Source: an uncultured Lachnospiraceae bacterium
GTDB lineage: Bacteria; Bacillota; Clostridia; Lachnospirales; Lachnospiraceae
DNA: 64,000 bases
Assembly (NCBI GenBank): GCA_947631505.1
Contig: CANRLR010000007.1
Coordinates: 60,539 to 124,538, forward strand
Reading direction: 5' to 3'
Under the pieces are notes generated by a model. It did not search any database. It saw nothing but the letters and a program-made list of their open reading frames with translations, and was not told the DNA's origin. Made by a program: the position numbers and the translations under genes. Shown piece by piece: positions 40,803 through 50,560 of this stretch (position 1 is the stretch's first letter; each line of letters opens with the position of its first letter).

Positions 40803-41957
40803 CTATATTTCCACATCTGCTTCATAATCCACATTATCATAATGGAAGCCAAACATGTGATAGAAGTCCTCCCAATATCCCTCGATATCACCCAGTTCTT
40901 TTATATTTTCTGTCGTCACTGTATCCCATATTTCAGCAATTTTATTCTGCACATTATCCTGCAGCTCCCAGTCATCCAGACGAAAGCGGCCTTCTGCATC
41001 TACCTCTTTCTTTGGCAGCTTCTCGGCGAACAATCTCTGCATCTGCTCAATACATCCCTCATGAAGTCCCTCTTCTTTCATAACTTTGTATACAAGGGCT
41101 ATGTAAAGCGGTACAATCGGAATCGCTGCACTGCTCTGCGTAACCAGTGCCTTATTGACAGAAATATATGCTTTCAGTCCTTTCCCTGCAAATTCCTTTG
41201 TCAGTTTTACGGAAGTGTCATACAAATGTTTCTTTGCCTGTCCGATACTACCGTGTTTATAGATAGCGTGCGTCACAACCGGGCCAATATAAGAATAAGC
41301 CAAAGTCACAGCATTGTCTGCTAACACATCGGCATCCGCCAATGCCTGAATCCATTCTTCCCAGTCTTCACCGCCCATTACTTTAATGGTATTTTCGATT
41401 TCTTCTTCCTTGGCAACCGGAACTGTCACATCCTTAATTTCATTATTACGAAGGTCAATGGTTTTATTGGAAAACTCACTGCCTACTGTTTTTAAAACAC
41501 TTGATACCGTAGTTCCATCTGCCAAAGTACGTCTTGGTGCCGCCATACTGTAAACTACCATATCTACTTTTCCCCAATCGCTGCGGATTGTCTCAATTAC
41601 CTGTTCTTTCATTTCTTTTGAAAATCCGTCTCCATTGAAAGATTTCGCATAATATCCGTCCGCCTGTGCCATTTCTTCAAAAGCTGCGGTGTTATACCAG
41701 CCGGCAGTAGCCGTTCTCTTGCCTTTTGCTTCCTTTTCAAAAGAAACCCCTATCGTATCTGCTCCATAACAATAAGTCACGGCAATGCGGCTTGCCAAGC
41801 CATATCCCGTTGAGGCACCCACAACAAGTACCTTTTTGGGGCCCTCTGCCAATCCCTTTTCCTTACAATATGCAATCTGTCTTCTTACACTTTCTTTACA
41901 TCCGGCCGGATGTGCGGTTGTACAGATAAATCCTTTTACCTTTGGTTCTACTATCAT
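40803..41957 (-). CDS. fabV: FabV-type trans-2-enoyl-CoA/ACP reductase
   Basis: KGFICTTAHPAGCKESVRRQI; GASTGYGLASRI; YSYIGP. Confidence 0.95.
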   Translation of the reverse strand: MIVEPKVKGFICTTAHPAGCKESVRRQIAYCKEKGLAEGPKKVLVVGASTGYGLASRIAVTYCYGADTIGVSFEKEAKGKRTATAGWYNTAAFEEMAQADGYYAKSFNGDGFSKEMKEQVIETIRSDWGKVDMVVYSMAAPRRTLADGTTVSSVLKTVGSEFSNKTIDLRNNEIKDVTVPVAKEEEIENTIKVMGGEDWEEWIQALADADVLADNAVTLAYSYIGPVVTHAIYKHGSIGQAKKHLYDTSVKLTKEFAGKGLKAYISVNKALVTQSSAAIPIVPLYIALVYKVMKEEGLHEGCIEQMQRLFAEKLPKKEVDAEGRFRLDDWELQDNVQNKIAEIWDTVTTENIKELGDIEGYWEDFYHMFGFHYDNVDYEADVEI

Positions 41958-42060
41958 AGCTACCTCCATTCCATTTCCATTTTCTCTCTTATTTTACCTT
42001 ATTTTTCTTCCGTATGCAAGTTCTACCGGCTTTGCCCGGCAGTGCAACTTCACCGCCTCA

Positions 42061-42741
42061 CTACATCAATACATAGAAAAGAATCATAAAGAAATGCAGC
42101 ACACTTCCTGCGAGCACAAATAAATGAAAAATCGAATGAACATATTTTTTTCTTTTTCCTATTCCATATAATATGGCCCCAATTGTATAAGCCAGACCGC
42201 CCGTGATCAGAAATACCGTTCCCCCTGCCCCAAGACAGGTAATGGTAGGTTTTATAAAAAATATAATACACCATCCCATCGCAAGATAGCAGATCATAGA
42301 TAGAATCTGATATTTCTTCAGATCAATTGCTGTTAATGTTGCCGCCATAAAACAACAAGCCCATACGATACCGAATATGACAAACGCCTGTACCGGATAA
42401 TCCGGCCGCAGTCCAGCCAGAGTGACCGGCGTATACGTTCCTGCAATAAGAAAGTAAATCGTACAGTGGTCAATGACCTGAAATACTTTCTTCGCCGTAT
42501 TGGGACGAAGGCCATGATATATACTTGACATAGTATAGAGAACGACCATAGTCCCACCGTATATAGCCGCCCCTACAACACCCCACGCATCACTGTAGAC
42601 CGCCGCAAAAATCACACAGAGGACTAAGGCTGCAATCGCCAGTGCACCTCCTACAATATGGGATACCATATTAAAAATTTCTTCTCCTTTTGTATAATCC
42701 GGAAGAACCCGGTCTCGTAAGCAAGTACGTACCTTCTTCAT
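42061..42741 (-). CDS. Hemolysin III family membrane protein
   Basis: EEIFNMVSHIVGGALAIAALV; SSIYHGL; DHCTIYFLIAGTYTPV. Confidence 0.93.
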   Translation of the reverse strand: MKKVRTCLRDRVLPDYTKGEEIFNMVSHIVGGALAIAALVLCVIFAAVYSDAWGVVGAAIYGGTMVVLYTMSSIYHGLRPNTAKKVFQVIDHCTIYFLIAGTYTPVTLAGLRPDYPVQAFVIFGIVWACCFMAATLTAIDLKKYQILSMICYLAMGWCIIFFIKPTITCLGAGGTVFLITGGLAYTIGAILYGIGKRKKYVHSIFHLFVLAGSVLHFFMILFYVLM

Positions 42742-42839
42742 AACAATCCCCATTTCTGCGCTGCTTTCACTCTTATAACGCTATCCTTATTTTTTATTTC
42801 CAGTTATAGACTAACACGTTTTTTCCCTTGCGTCAACAT

Positions 42840-42883
42840 AAAAACTCCAAGATGTAGTTTTAATAACTACTTCTTGGAGTTTT
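42840..42883. terminator. Intrinsic terminator downstream of the adhesin gene
   Basis: AAAACTCCAAGA(TG)TAGTT-TTAAT-AACTACTTCTTGGAGTTTT. Confidence 0.85.
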
Positions 42884-42895
42884 CTTTCGTACTTA

Positions 42896-45541
42896 CTACT
42901 GATTGCTCTTTCTTCTTACCATGATGACTGTAACAATACCTATCGCCGCCGCTATAAATAGAATAACGCACAATGCAACCGGAGCCTGATCCCCCATATC
43001 CGGTATGGAAGATAGAATGCTCACATTTTCAGAAGAATGGCTGCCTCCTCCATCTGAAATTCTGCTCTTTTTGACCGTATCCTTATAAGCAAGAACATAG
43101 GTAGAAAATTTATCCGTATTAAAGGTCACTGTACTATCTACAGAATCCCTGTCCGGCAGCACCGATACCGCTCCGTTATGCACACGTAGAACTGCATACA
43201 TCCTTGTCTTAGAGGAGTCCGTATTTCGCAGGGCCTGTGGTACCGTAATCGTTACTGCAATTGCTTTATTCGTATTATTGACCTTCTTCGCTGTACTGCT
43301 TCCTACCGTTTTCCAAAGAGTAATATCCAAATATTGCCCTACCGTATAGCCTCCCAAATTTGAAATAATCAGTTCCTTATCTTTCTGGCTGACGGTACTG
43401 TCAATATTTTGAATGCGGAGCTCAATATCTGCGTTGCTTCCCTGTGAGACTGCTGACTGTTCTCCCTTCGATAACACAGAGGTCAGCACCTGTGCCGTCT
43501 TGGTGGAAATTGCAGTCTGTGGTGCCCCATCCACTACCGTGACCTTTTTCTTGACCGTGCCGGTATACTCTGACGGTACAGAAGATGGACTTGGTGTGTC
43601 TGTTCCATCCGGTTTCTGTGCCGTTTGTGATTGTTCTGTAGTATCCTGAATCTCCGACGGCTGCTTTAATACAACACGAATGCTATTTACATGTCCCGCA
43701 TAATCATTTGCCACCAGCACATATACCGTATTCACATGGTCAGCAGAAAGAATAATATCTGCCGTTCCCTCTTTGATTTCCTGTGCTGCCCCATTTACCG
43801 TAACACTGGCAAGATAATCATCCTGTATCTTCACGTTCTGACTATTTACAACATAGGTTTCACCATCTTTTACTCCCTCAATCACCGGAATTTCAACATC
43901 TTTCCGATATTCAAAAACGGATTGCTCATAAATCTCGCCCGTGCTCTCATTCATAACATAAAAGGCTTCTTTTCCATTTCCGGTATCTTTTGTAAGAACG
44001 ATACTTTCCTGTGGTTGTAATCCCTCTTCGTTGAAAACAAACACAAAGCCTTGTTTTGGAGTAATGGTAATATCTGAAATATACCAGCCGGTATCCGACC
44101 TTTTTCCTGAAATATCATATTGTCCGTCAACACCACTGGCTGCTTTTCGCCGATTAACAACCAAAACACCCTTTTCGTAGACAAACTCGTAATTGTCTGC
44201 TCTGCCGCCTGCCGGAGTCAGAACATCCGTTTCCACTGCTGTACCTTTAATCGTTACGGTCGGTGCCAAATATCCGGCTGCTGTTTCTGCCGTCTCACCA
44301 TTTACAAATCCTGACACCTCTACAGCCTGTTCCGTATCCGGTGTCATATGAAAATAGATACTCTGTCCTTTATACTTCGCCGTAAGGGTTGCTTTCTGTA
44401 TTGTGACAATCGCTGTTGTTTCTGCAACTTTGCCACCATTATAGGTAAGAATTACATCGGTACTGTATCTTCCGGCACTCAGACCTTTCTTGGCCGACAC
44501 ATAATACCGCCCGTCAATCTCTTCCACCTCAAACTGCCGGTTATTGCTCAATGACACTTGAGATATAGTGGCATCTGCATTTGCCTGATTCGTATTTTTC
44601 CAGCTCACGCCGACAGATGGTGCTGCCGTATAGCCATATACGGCATCCTTTAATACCATGCGGTCTGCCGTAATATCATAAATCGGTTTCGTAATAGTAA
44701 AGGATTTTTCCGCTAGATTATTAGCACTGTCCTTTGCTACAATTGTGTAAGTTCTGGAACCCTTTTCCGGACATGGAATCGACAGTTTGCTCTGAAGGTT
44801 CTCTACCGCTATAGCCGTTCCGCTTACTGTAGTATTCGTCCCCTCATACAGCGTAGTTTCAATGAGATTACTGTCTGAAACCGTAATGTCCTTCTGCTCT
44901 GTAATATATTCTTCCCCATCCTTTACCACTTCTATCGCCGGAACTTTATTATCAAACACCATTCCGTTGGAAGAAATATATAGAGAGAGTCCCGCACGGT
45001 CTGTAATTTTAGCATATACAATTTTCGTTTCCAGATCATCCGGCTCCAAGGAAAAACGCGTTCCATGTACCCAAGGAACCTTTTTCACCTGCTCATTTGA
45101 CAGTGCTTCCGCAGATACGTAATAGGAAATTCCTGTGTCTTCATCAATTCCGCTAAATGCATCACTTCCACTGATGCTGACCGCCATCGTGTCATTGAAA
45201 AACTGATTAAATGTAATCGTATGCCAAAATGACTGCCAAAGATTGTTCGCAATACTGATTCCTTCGCCATCCGCAAGATAAGGAGCTGTTTTATCAACCT
45301 TTACCGTTTCCGTTACCAGATTGAAAATTTCCCCGGTGCTCTTATTCATGACATAAAATGTTATATCCTGTCCTTCTGTCTCACCATTGGCTCCCGATAC
45401 AAGAACCGGAATCTCCGTATCCGAAATATGGTCTTCCGTGCTTCCCACCAAGTATCCCTGTGGTGCTTCTGCCGTAACATCACCGGAACCGACCGCCACA
45501 TCCGTAGTGTACCAGCCATCGGTTCCCTCTGCACCATTCAT
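42896..45541 (-). CDS. C-terminal part of a split Ig/cadherin-like surface protein (membrane anchored)
   Basis: No signal peptide; begins within a repeat module (NGAEGTDGWYTTDVAV); C-term GDQAPVALCVILFIAAAIGIVTVIMVRRKSNQ; 4-nt overlap with the upstream ORF. Confidence 0.8.
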   Translation of the reverse strand: MNGAEGTDGWYTTDVAVGSGDVTAEAPQGYLVGSTEDHISDTEIPVLVSGANGETEGQDITFYVMNKSTGEIFNLVTETVKVDKTAPYLADGEGISIANNLWQSFWHTITFNQFFNDTMAVSISGSDAFSGIDEDTGISYYVSAEALSNEQVKKVPWVHGTRFSLEPDDLETKIVYAKITDRAGLSLYISSNGMVFDNKVPAIEVVKDGEEYITEQKDITVSDSNLIETTLYEGTNTTVSGTAIAVENLQSKLSIPCPEKGSRTYTIVAKDSANNLAEKSFTITKPIYDITADRMVLKDAVYGYTAAPSVGVSWKNTNQANADATISQVSLSNNRQFEVEEIDGRYYVSAKKGLSAGRYSTDVILTYNGGKVAETTAIVTIQKATLTAKYKGQSIYFHMTPDTEQAVEVSGFVNGETAETAAGYLAPTVTIKGTAVETDVLTPAGGRADNYEFVYEKGVLVVNRRKAASGVDGQYDISGKRSDTGWYISDITITPKQGFVFVFNEEGLQPQESIVLTKDTGNGKEAFYVMNESTGEIYEQSVFEYRKDVEIPVIEGVKDGETYVVNSQNVKIQDDYLASVTVNGAAQEIKEGTADIILSADHVNTVYVLVANDYAGHVNSIRVVLKQPSEIQDTTEQSQTAQKPDGTDTPSPSSVPSEYTGTVKKKVTVVDGAPQTAISTKTAQVLTSVLSKGEQSAVSQGSNADIELRIQNIDSTVSQKDKELIISNLGGYTVGQYLDITLWKTVGSSTAKKVNNTNKAIAVTITVPQALRNTDSSKTRMYAVLRVHNGAVSVLPDRDSVDSTVTFNTDKFSTYVLAYKDTVKKSRISDGGGSHSSENVSILSSIPDMGDQAPVALCVILFIAAAIGIVTVIMVRRKSNQ

Positions 45542-48144
45542 CCGGTACTCATTATTTTTTTCGCATCTCTTCGTACTACTGTCATCGTACCAGACACGGG
45601 AATAATATCATAGTCTCTTGTCGAACCGCCAACAGGCATTATATTGACATCCGTATCCATGGCACGTTTATTCTGTCCATTATGATCTTTATATTCAACT
45701 GCCAACGCCTTGAAAAATTCTTCTTCCTTTTTAAGGTCTTCCAGCGTATCATTATTTTTCAATTCCGCTTCATTTACTTTTACATAATTCGTAAAGTCCG
45801 GTATTGTATGATAATATGCTGTATGTCCGGTATAGGCTGCATGCAGTGCAGCCCTTGTTACCGTAAGGGAACAGGTGAATTTGGTAGCAGACTCTTTTGT
45901 TGCCTCTTCATCAGTGATTCCTCTGTAATCGACACGAATCACATTTTGATACGTCCCTGCATGAAGTCCTGCTTTTGGTGTTACCGTAAACCTGCCGGAA
46001 CCATCCAATTCTGCCGTGAAGTAAGTCTCACCTTCATCGTTCGGAAGTACCGTCACCTTTTCAAAATACAGATCACTCACATTACTTCCCGCACTCCTTG
46101 TAATAGAAGGTTCTTTTGCCAGTCCATCCAACGAATATCCATAAATCTGATTGTCAAAGTTCATCGTGGCAATGTTGCAGTCCGGTACCGGATTAACAAG
46201 GGTGACCGTCTCTGTCGTAGTATTCTGTGCCTTATCTGTTGCCACAATGGTATAGATTACCGAAGCTCCCGCCGTATCTGGACTTTTTAAAGTAAACGAG
46301 TTCGTTTTCTCCACATCTACCGTTACCTGCTGCCCATTCTTAGGCTGGTATGTAATACTTGCCAGATTTTCATCCTCAACAGAAAATGTCTTTTCATCCG
46401 CTGTGTACGTCCGGTTCGTTTTTAATGGATTGCCATTGCAGAGAATGCTCGGTGCTTCTGCATCTATAATAATTCCATCTGAGGAAACATATGCCACATT
46501 GCCTGCTTCATCCACAACTTTACCATATACATAATACTGGGTCGCATCCTCAACTTTAACAGAATCGCCCTCTTTCCATGCTACATTGGACAAACTTCCG
46601 CTTACCGGTCTGTTCTTGGATACATACATGTAATATTCCAAATTATCCGAATCCGATATATTATCTGCTGCCTCTAACGTAATGGTTTGATTTTTATTGA
46701 AGAAATGCACCAGACTAATCGAATCTGAACCCGCTTTTAACTCAGCCGTCGGTGCTGTCTTATCAATTCCAAACTCCGGCAGAGTTTCCGTTCCCCAAAT
46801 CCCGCCGGTACTCACCTGCTTATAATAGATCGGTTCGGAAGAATGGTTACCCTCACTGGTATATTCCCTTTTCCCGAGATATTCCCCGGTTTCCTCCGTT
46901 CCGATTAAATATCCTGTCGGTGCAGTTACTGTCACATCGGATTTATACCACTGGACACCGTCCACCTTATTTCCCTTTGTCCCATTCACCGAGCACGAAC
47001 GGGTAGGTCTGCCAATCGATACTACTGTTACCTTACCTAACGACAGCACAGCATCCGTGTAGTTGCTCCCCTCCTGAATGGATAATCTAAGCTCATATTC
47101 ACCAACCGCCTTCACGCCGGACTGCATACTTCCGTCCGAAGAAGCCACAACAGAAAAATTCCCCATTCCTTTAACACCATCCCTGACTGTGACTTGCGGT
47201 GTCTGGTCCTGAGCATTATAGTATACTTTATTTTTAATATTATATGTAAAATCTTCAAGCTTCGGTGATGCTTTCTTGACCGTTACCTTAATATCACAAC
47301 TGGCAATTTCTTTGGACACCGAAGTATCTTCCATGGAAGTCATTTTCACGATACACCGAAATGTAAATGTACCGACCCCGAGATTTGACAGCTTATAACG
47401 GGAACGGGTGGCACCGTCTAATTTTTCCGTATCCAAATACCACTGGTAAGACGGAATCTCTTTCTCCGCATCATACTCATCCTTTGCCACTTCAACAGAG
47501 AGATAGGCATCTTCCGGAATCTGATTATACGTATATTCCGCATCCTCACTTTTTGTTACCGTCGGTGAACTCAAATCGGCTTCCACAACTCCCCTTGCTG
47601 CTGCTCTTCTCCTATTCACGGGTGTTATGGAATCGTCCCCTTTGTCGGAAGAGGCTTCCGCTCCGTTGTCCCCATCCGGCTCCACGGTCGGTGCTGCCGG
47701 CTCTGCCGGCTCAGCAGAAGTTTCTTCTTCCTCCTTTTCATCGGTATCGGTCTCTTCCTCATCCTTCTGAAATTCATCCGTAGACGTTGGCTGCTCCGTC
47801 TCTTCCGGTGTATCTGTCACAACAGGTTCTACCGTAACCTCCGGTGTGACCGTCGGCTCCTCGGTCTCCTTTATCTCTTCCACGACCTGCTCCGGATTTT
47901 CAAAATTTTCCTCAGCAAATGACGGCCACACAACCAATGCCAGCACAAGCACTGCCATCATCAGACCACCTGCCGCACGATTTCGCACTTTATGATATTT
48001 CTCCTCTGAAAAAAGTGCCTTGATTGCATGATAGATACTAAGAAACACTACCATAACGACCACTGCCGGATAGGTCAGCGGTTTGCATCTGGCAGCCATC
48101 CTCTTTAACCGGTATAACACCTTATCCTTTATTGTCTTTTTCAT
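45538..48144 (-). CDS. N-terminal part of the split surface protein (signal/TM, Pro/Thr/Glu-rich linker, Ig-like repeats)
   Basis: Start at 48144 after GGGGGGATTCT; ends abruptly ...TVVRRDAKKIMSTG just after an A7 run; homologous module pattern continues in the next frame. Confidence 0.85.
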   Translation of the reverse strand: MKKTIKDKVLYRLKRMAARCKPLTYPAVVVMVVFLSIYHAIKALFSEEKYHKVRNRAAGGLMMAVLVLALVVWPSFAEENFENPEQVVEEIKETEEPTVTPEVTVEPVVTDTPEETEQPTSTDEFQKDEEETDTDEKEEEETSAEPAEPAAPTVEPDGDNGAEASSDKGDDSITPVNRRRAAARGVVEADLSSPTVTKSEDAEYTYNQIPEDAYLSVEVAKDEYDAEKEIPSYQWYLDTEKLDGATRSRYKLSNLGVGTFTFRCIVKMTSMEDTSVSKEIASCDIKVTVKKASPKLEDFTYNIKNKVYYNAQDQTPQVTVRDGVKGMGNFSVVASSDGSMQSGVKAVGEYELRLSIQEGSNYTDAVLSLGKVTVVSIGRPTRSCSVNGTKGNKVDGVQWYKSDVTVTAPTGYLIGTEETGEYLGKREYTSEGNHSSEPIYYKQVSTGGIWGTETLPEFGIDKTAPTAELKAGSDSISLVHFFNKNQTITLEAADNISDSDNLEYYMYVSKNRPVSGSLSNVAWKEGDSVKVEDATQYYVYGKVVDEAGNVAYVSSDGIIIDAEAPSILCNGNPLKTNRTYTADEKTFSVEDENLASITYQPKNGQQVTVDVEKTNSFTLKSPDTAGASVIYTIVATDKAQNTTTETVTLVNPVPDCNIATMNFDNQIYGYSLDGLAKEPSITRSAGSNVSDLYFEKVTVLPNDEGETYFTAELDGSGRFTVTPKAGLHAGTYQNVIRVDYRGITDEEATKESATKFTCSLTVTRAALHAAYTGHTAYYHTIPDFTNYVKVNEAELKNNDTLEDLKKEEEFFKALAVEYKDHNGQNKRAMDTDVNIMPVGGSTRDYDIIPVSGTMTVVRRDAKKIMSTG

Positions 48145-48227
48145 AGAATCCCCCCATGAATAAATTGAATTCAATATATAAAGTAATTATACACCCAAAA
48201 GGACAGAAAACGCAAGCATTCGTCTAG

Positions 48228-49598
48228 CTATAAACCAAGCTTTTTTAACTCATGTACCATCTCCACATAAAATTCCCTTACGTCAAAATCATCAAAATTT
48301 TCCCGGTTCAGATCAATCATATCACCATGGGATATTCCCCGTTTCCCCTTCACGGATACAAGCTGATACTTTTCCCCCCACGAAAACGATTCCACTCCCA
48401 CTAATCCGTCATTTTCCCCATCAAAATGCTTGACCAGAAAATAGGAAAAATTTAAAGGGAACCTTCCCCCGGATGGTTTATTTAACTTCGCACCCACACT
48501 CTGGCAGAATACCTCGTTCTGGTAATCCTCCTGACATTCCAGCAGTTTATTCCTTGCCTCGCAGGCAGCACTGGTCAAATCCATAACCGCCGCCATAAAA
48601 TCCGGCTTTTCATCCCCCATCTTACGCAGTGCTGCATTATATGTCTCAGCGATTCTCCTCTGACCGCTCACCGGTACTTTTGACAACAGAAAATCGGCAA
48701 ACTTACACCCCCGGTGAGGTGTATTAATCGTCGACAGGGATGCAACATACGGGGCAGTTCCCAGTTCTGCCATGGCATAACGACAATCCAGACCGCCCTT
48801 AGAATGAGCAATGATATTTACTTTTCCACACCCGCTTTCTTTCACGATCTGCCGGATTCTGGCGTCTAATTCTCTGGCGCTTTCTTCCACTGAAGCAGCC
48901 GAACCATGCTTACCATAATAAATATGGGCACCGTTTTTTTCCAACTCTTTTGGAATTCTTCCCCAATAATTAAAATTCTTATAATCCCGGAAGAACACAC
49001 CATGTACAAGCAGAATCGGAAATCTGGTATCACATATCATTTCGCCTTTCCGCTGTTCATCCATTGCTGCTTTGTTATACTCCACCCGAACCTCTTTGGT
49101 AACTTTCCTTACAAGAATAAAAAGCACCACAAGATTGACAATAGGAATCATTCCGCATACTATGCCTATGATCCGCCACTTCATTCCTAACTGTACCGAC
49201 GTTATGTATATTCTTATGATACCATTCCAAAACACCAGTCCTTCTATCAGTACCGTAAAAATAATACTTAATACCCATTTGCCGAAAGAATCCCCCAGCG
49301 ATGGCACAGATAGAACACCGCACCATCCTGCCACATTCAACACAGCTGATGCCAGAGTACTGATACCAAATATCTGCAGCAATTCACAGCCATCGGCACT
49401 GTTCCGCAGAGCAGAAGGCAGGCGACGGTTATAAAATGACGGAAAAATTTGAATCCATAAATAAATAGGCAGCAGCAACATCAATCCCGCTAACCTTAGT
49501 CCGATGCGAAGACCGGCACTGATTACAAACCAGTTTGCCAGCACAGACACAACACCTGACGCCACAGCCCGAACCACATACTTCATACAACACTCCAT
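48228..49598 (-). CDS. Membrane-associated alpha/beta-hydrolase (triacylglycerol-lipase-like)
   Basis: N-terminal TM helices; FPILLVHGVFFRD; VNIIAHSKGGLDCRYAM nucleophile elbow. Confidence 0.85.
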   Translation of the reverse strand: MECCMKYVVRAVASGVVSVLANWFVISAGLRIGLRLAGLMLLLPIYLWIQIFPSFYNRRLPSALRNSADGCELLQIFGISTLASAVLNVAGWCGVLSVPSLGDSFGKWVLSIIFTVLIEGLVFWNGIIRIYITSVQLGMKWRIIGIVCGMIPIVNLVVLFILVRKVTKEVRVEYNKAAMDEQRKGEMICDTRFPILLVHGVFFRDYKNFNYWGRIPKELEKNGAHIYYGKHGSAASVEESARELDARIRQIVKESGCGKVNIIAHSKGGLDCRYAMAELGTAPYVASLSTINTPHRGCKFADFLLSKVPVSGQRRIAETYNAALRKMGDEKPDFMAAVMDLTSAACEARNKLLECQEDYQNEVFCQSVGAKLNKPSGGRFPLNFSYFLVKHFDGENDGLVGVESFSWGEKYQLVSVKGKRGISHGDMIDLNRENFDDFDVREFYVEMVHELKKLGL

Positions 49599-49636
49599 TC
49601 CAGTATCTTTACACTAATACCCTCTTTTGATCATCA

Positions 49637-50248
49637 CTACTTTTGAAAATTCCTCACTTTTGCAACAAAGTCTTTTATTTTTTCCCTGTTCTTCCCAGTT
49701 CCATTTAAGTTTTCTACACCGGAACTGGTATCTGCCCCGGATACCTTAGTAAGCCGGAGTGCCTCTTCTACATTTTGAGGATTCAACCCCCCTGCCAAAA
49801 AAGTAATCCGTTTCGTATCGGGAATCTCCTGTAACAGATTCCAGTCAAAGGCTTTCCCGCTTCCCGGCATCTGTGCATCAAAAACATATCCTGCTATATT
49901 AGAAAGTGCTTCATAATGGGAGAATTCTGATAAATCACTCACATTAAATGCTTTAAAGACCGGAATACGGCACTCCTCAATCAAAGAATCCTCGATTTCC
50001 CCATGAATCTGTATATAATCAAAGCCGGCATTTTCCAATTCCTTCATCTGTTCCCCCGCAGGACTTACCGTTACCGCCACTCTTTTGATTTCCCTGCTGA
50101 GGCGGTCCATAAGTTTCTCTGCCTTCTCTGTTGGTATATTTCTCTTGCTCTTAGGAAAAAATTGAACAAAACCGGCATAATCCGCCTGTACTTCATTCAG
50201 ATATTCAATCTCTTCTTCTGTCGTAATTCCACATATTTTTATCAGCAT
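49637..50248 (-). CDS. trpF: Phosphoribosylanthranilate isomerase
   Basis: MLIKICGITTEEEI; ADYAGFVQFFPKSKRNI; FLAGGLNPQNVEEAL; GADTSSGVE. Confidence 0.93.
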   Translation of the reverse strand: MLIKICGITTEEEIEYLNEVQADYAGFVQFFPKSKRNIPTEKAEKLMDRLSREIKRVAVTVSPAGEQMKELENAGFDYIQIHGEIEDSLIEECRIPVFKAFNVSDLSEFSHYEALSNIAGYVFDAQMPGSGKAFDWNLLQEIPDTKRITFLAGGLNPQNVEEALRLTKVSGADTSSGVENLNGTGKNREKIKDFVAKVRNFQK

Positions 50249-50285
50249 CACTTTCTGCCTTTCTTTAAACGCCAAAAGACTGCCA

Positions 50286-50435
50286 CTAATGACAGCCTTT
50301 ACATTTACTACAATCTCCACCGCACTGGATGGATCTACCATTTCTTTTATCTTTAATCATTTTCCACACAACAAGCCCTACTAAAAGCAGGACAACTCCC
50401 CCTACAAGTAATGTTCCCCCAATAGAAGTCTCCAT
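50286..50435 (-). CDS. FeoB-associated Cys-rich membrane protein
   Basis: METSIGGTLLVGGVVLLLVGLVVWKMIKDKRNGRSIQCGGDCSKCKGCH, immediately downstream of feoB. Confidence 0.88.
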   Translation of the reverse strand: METSIGGTLLVGGVVLLLVGLVVWKMIKDKRNGRSIQCGGDCSKCKGCH

Positions 50436-50560
50436 AGCTTCCTCCTTTCCGAAGCGCCACAAGCTTTCATGATAGGGATAGACCTGCACCCGATTAAAAT
50501 GCAGGTCCCCAACAATGGCTTCATGTTCAATATTGTATCACAATTTAGGAAATAATCAAA

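Noticed and set aside
45682-46290. 202-aa plus-strand ORF opposite the adhesin
   Set aside because: Antisense shadow of a repetitive coding region.
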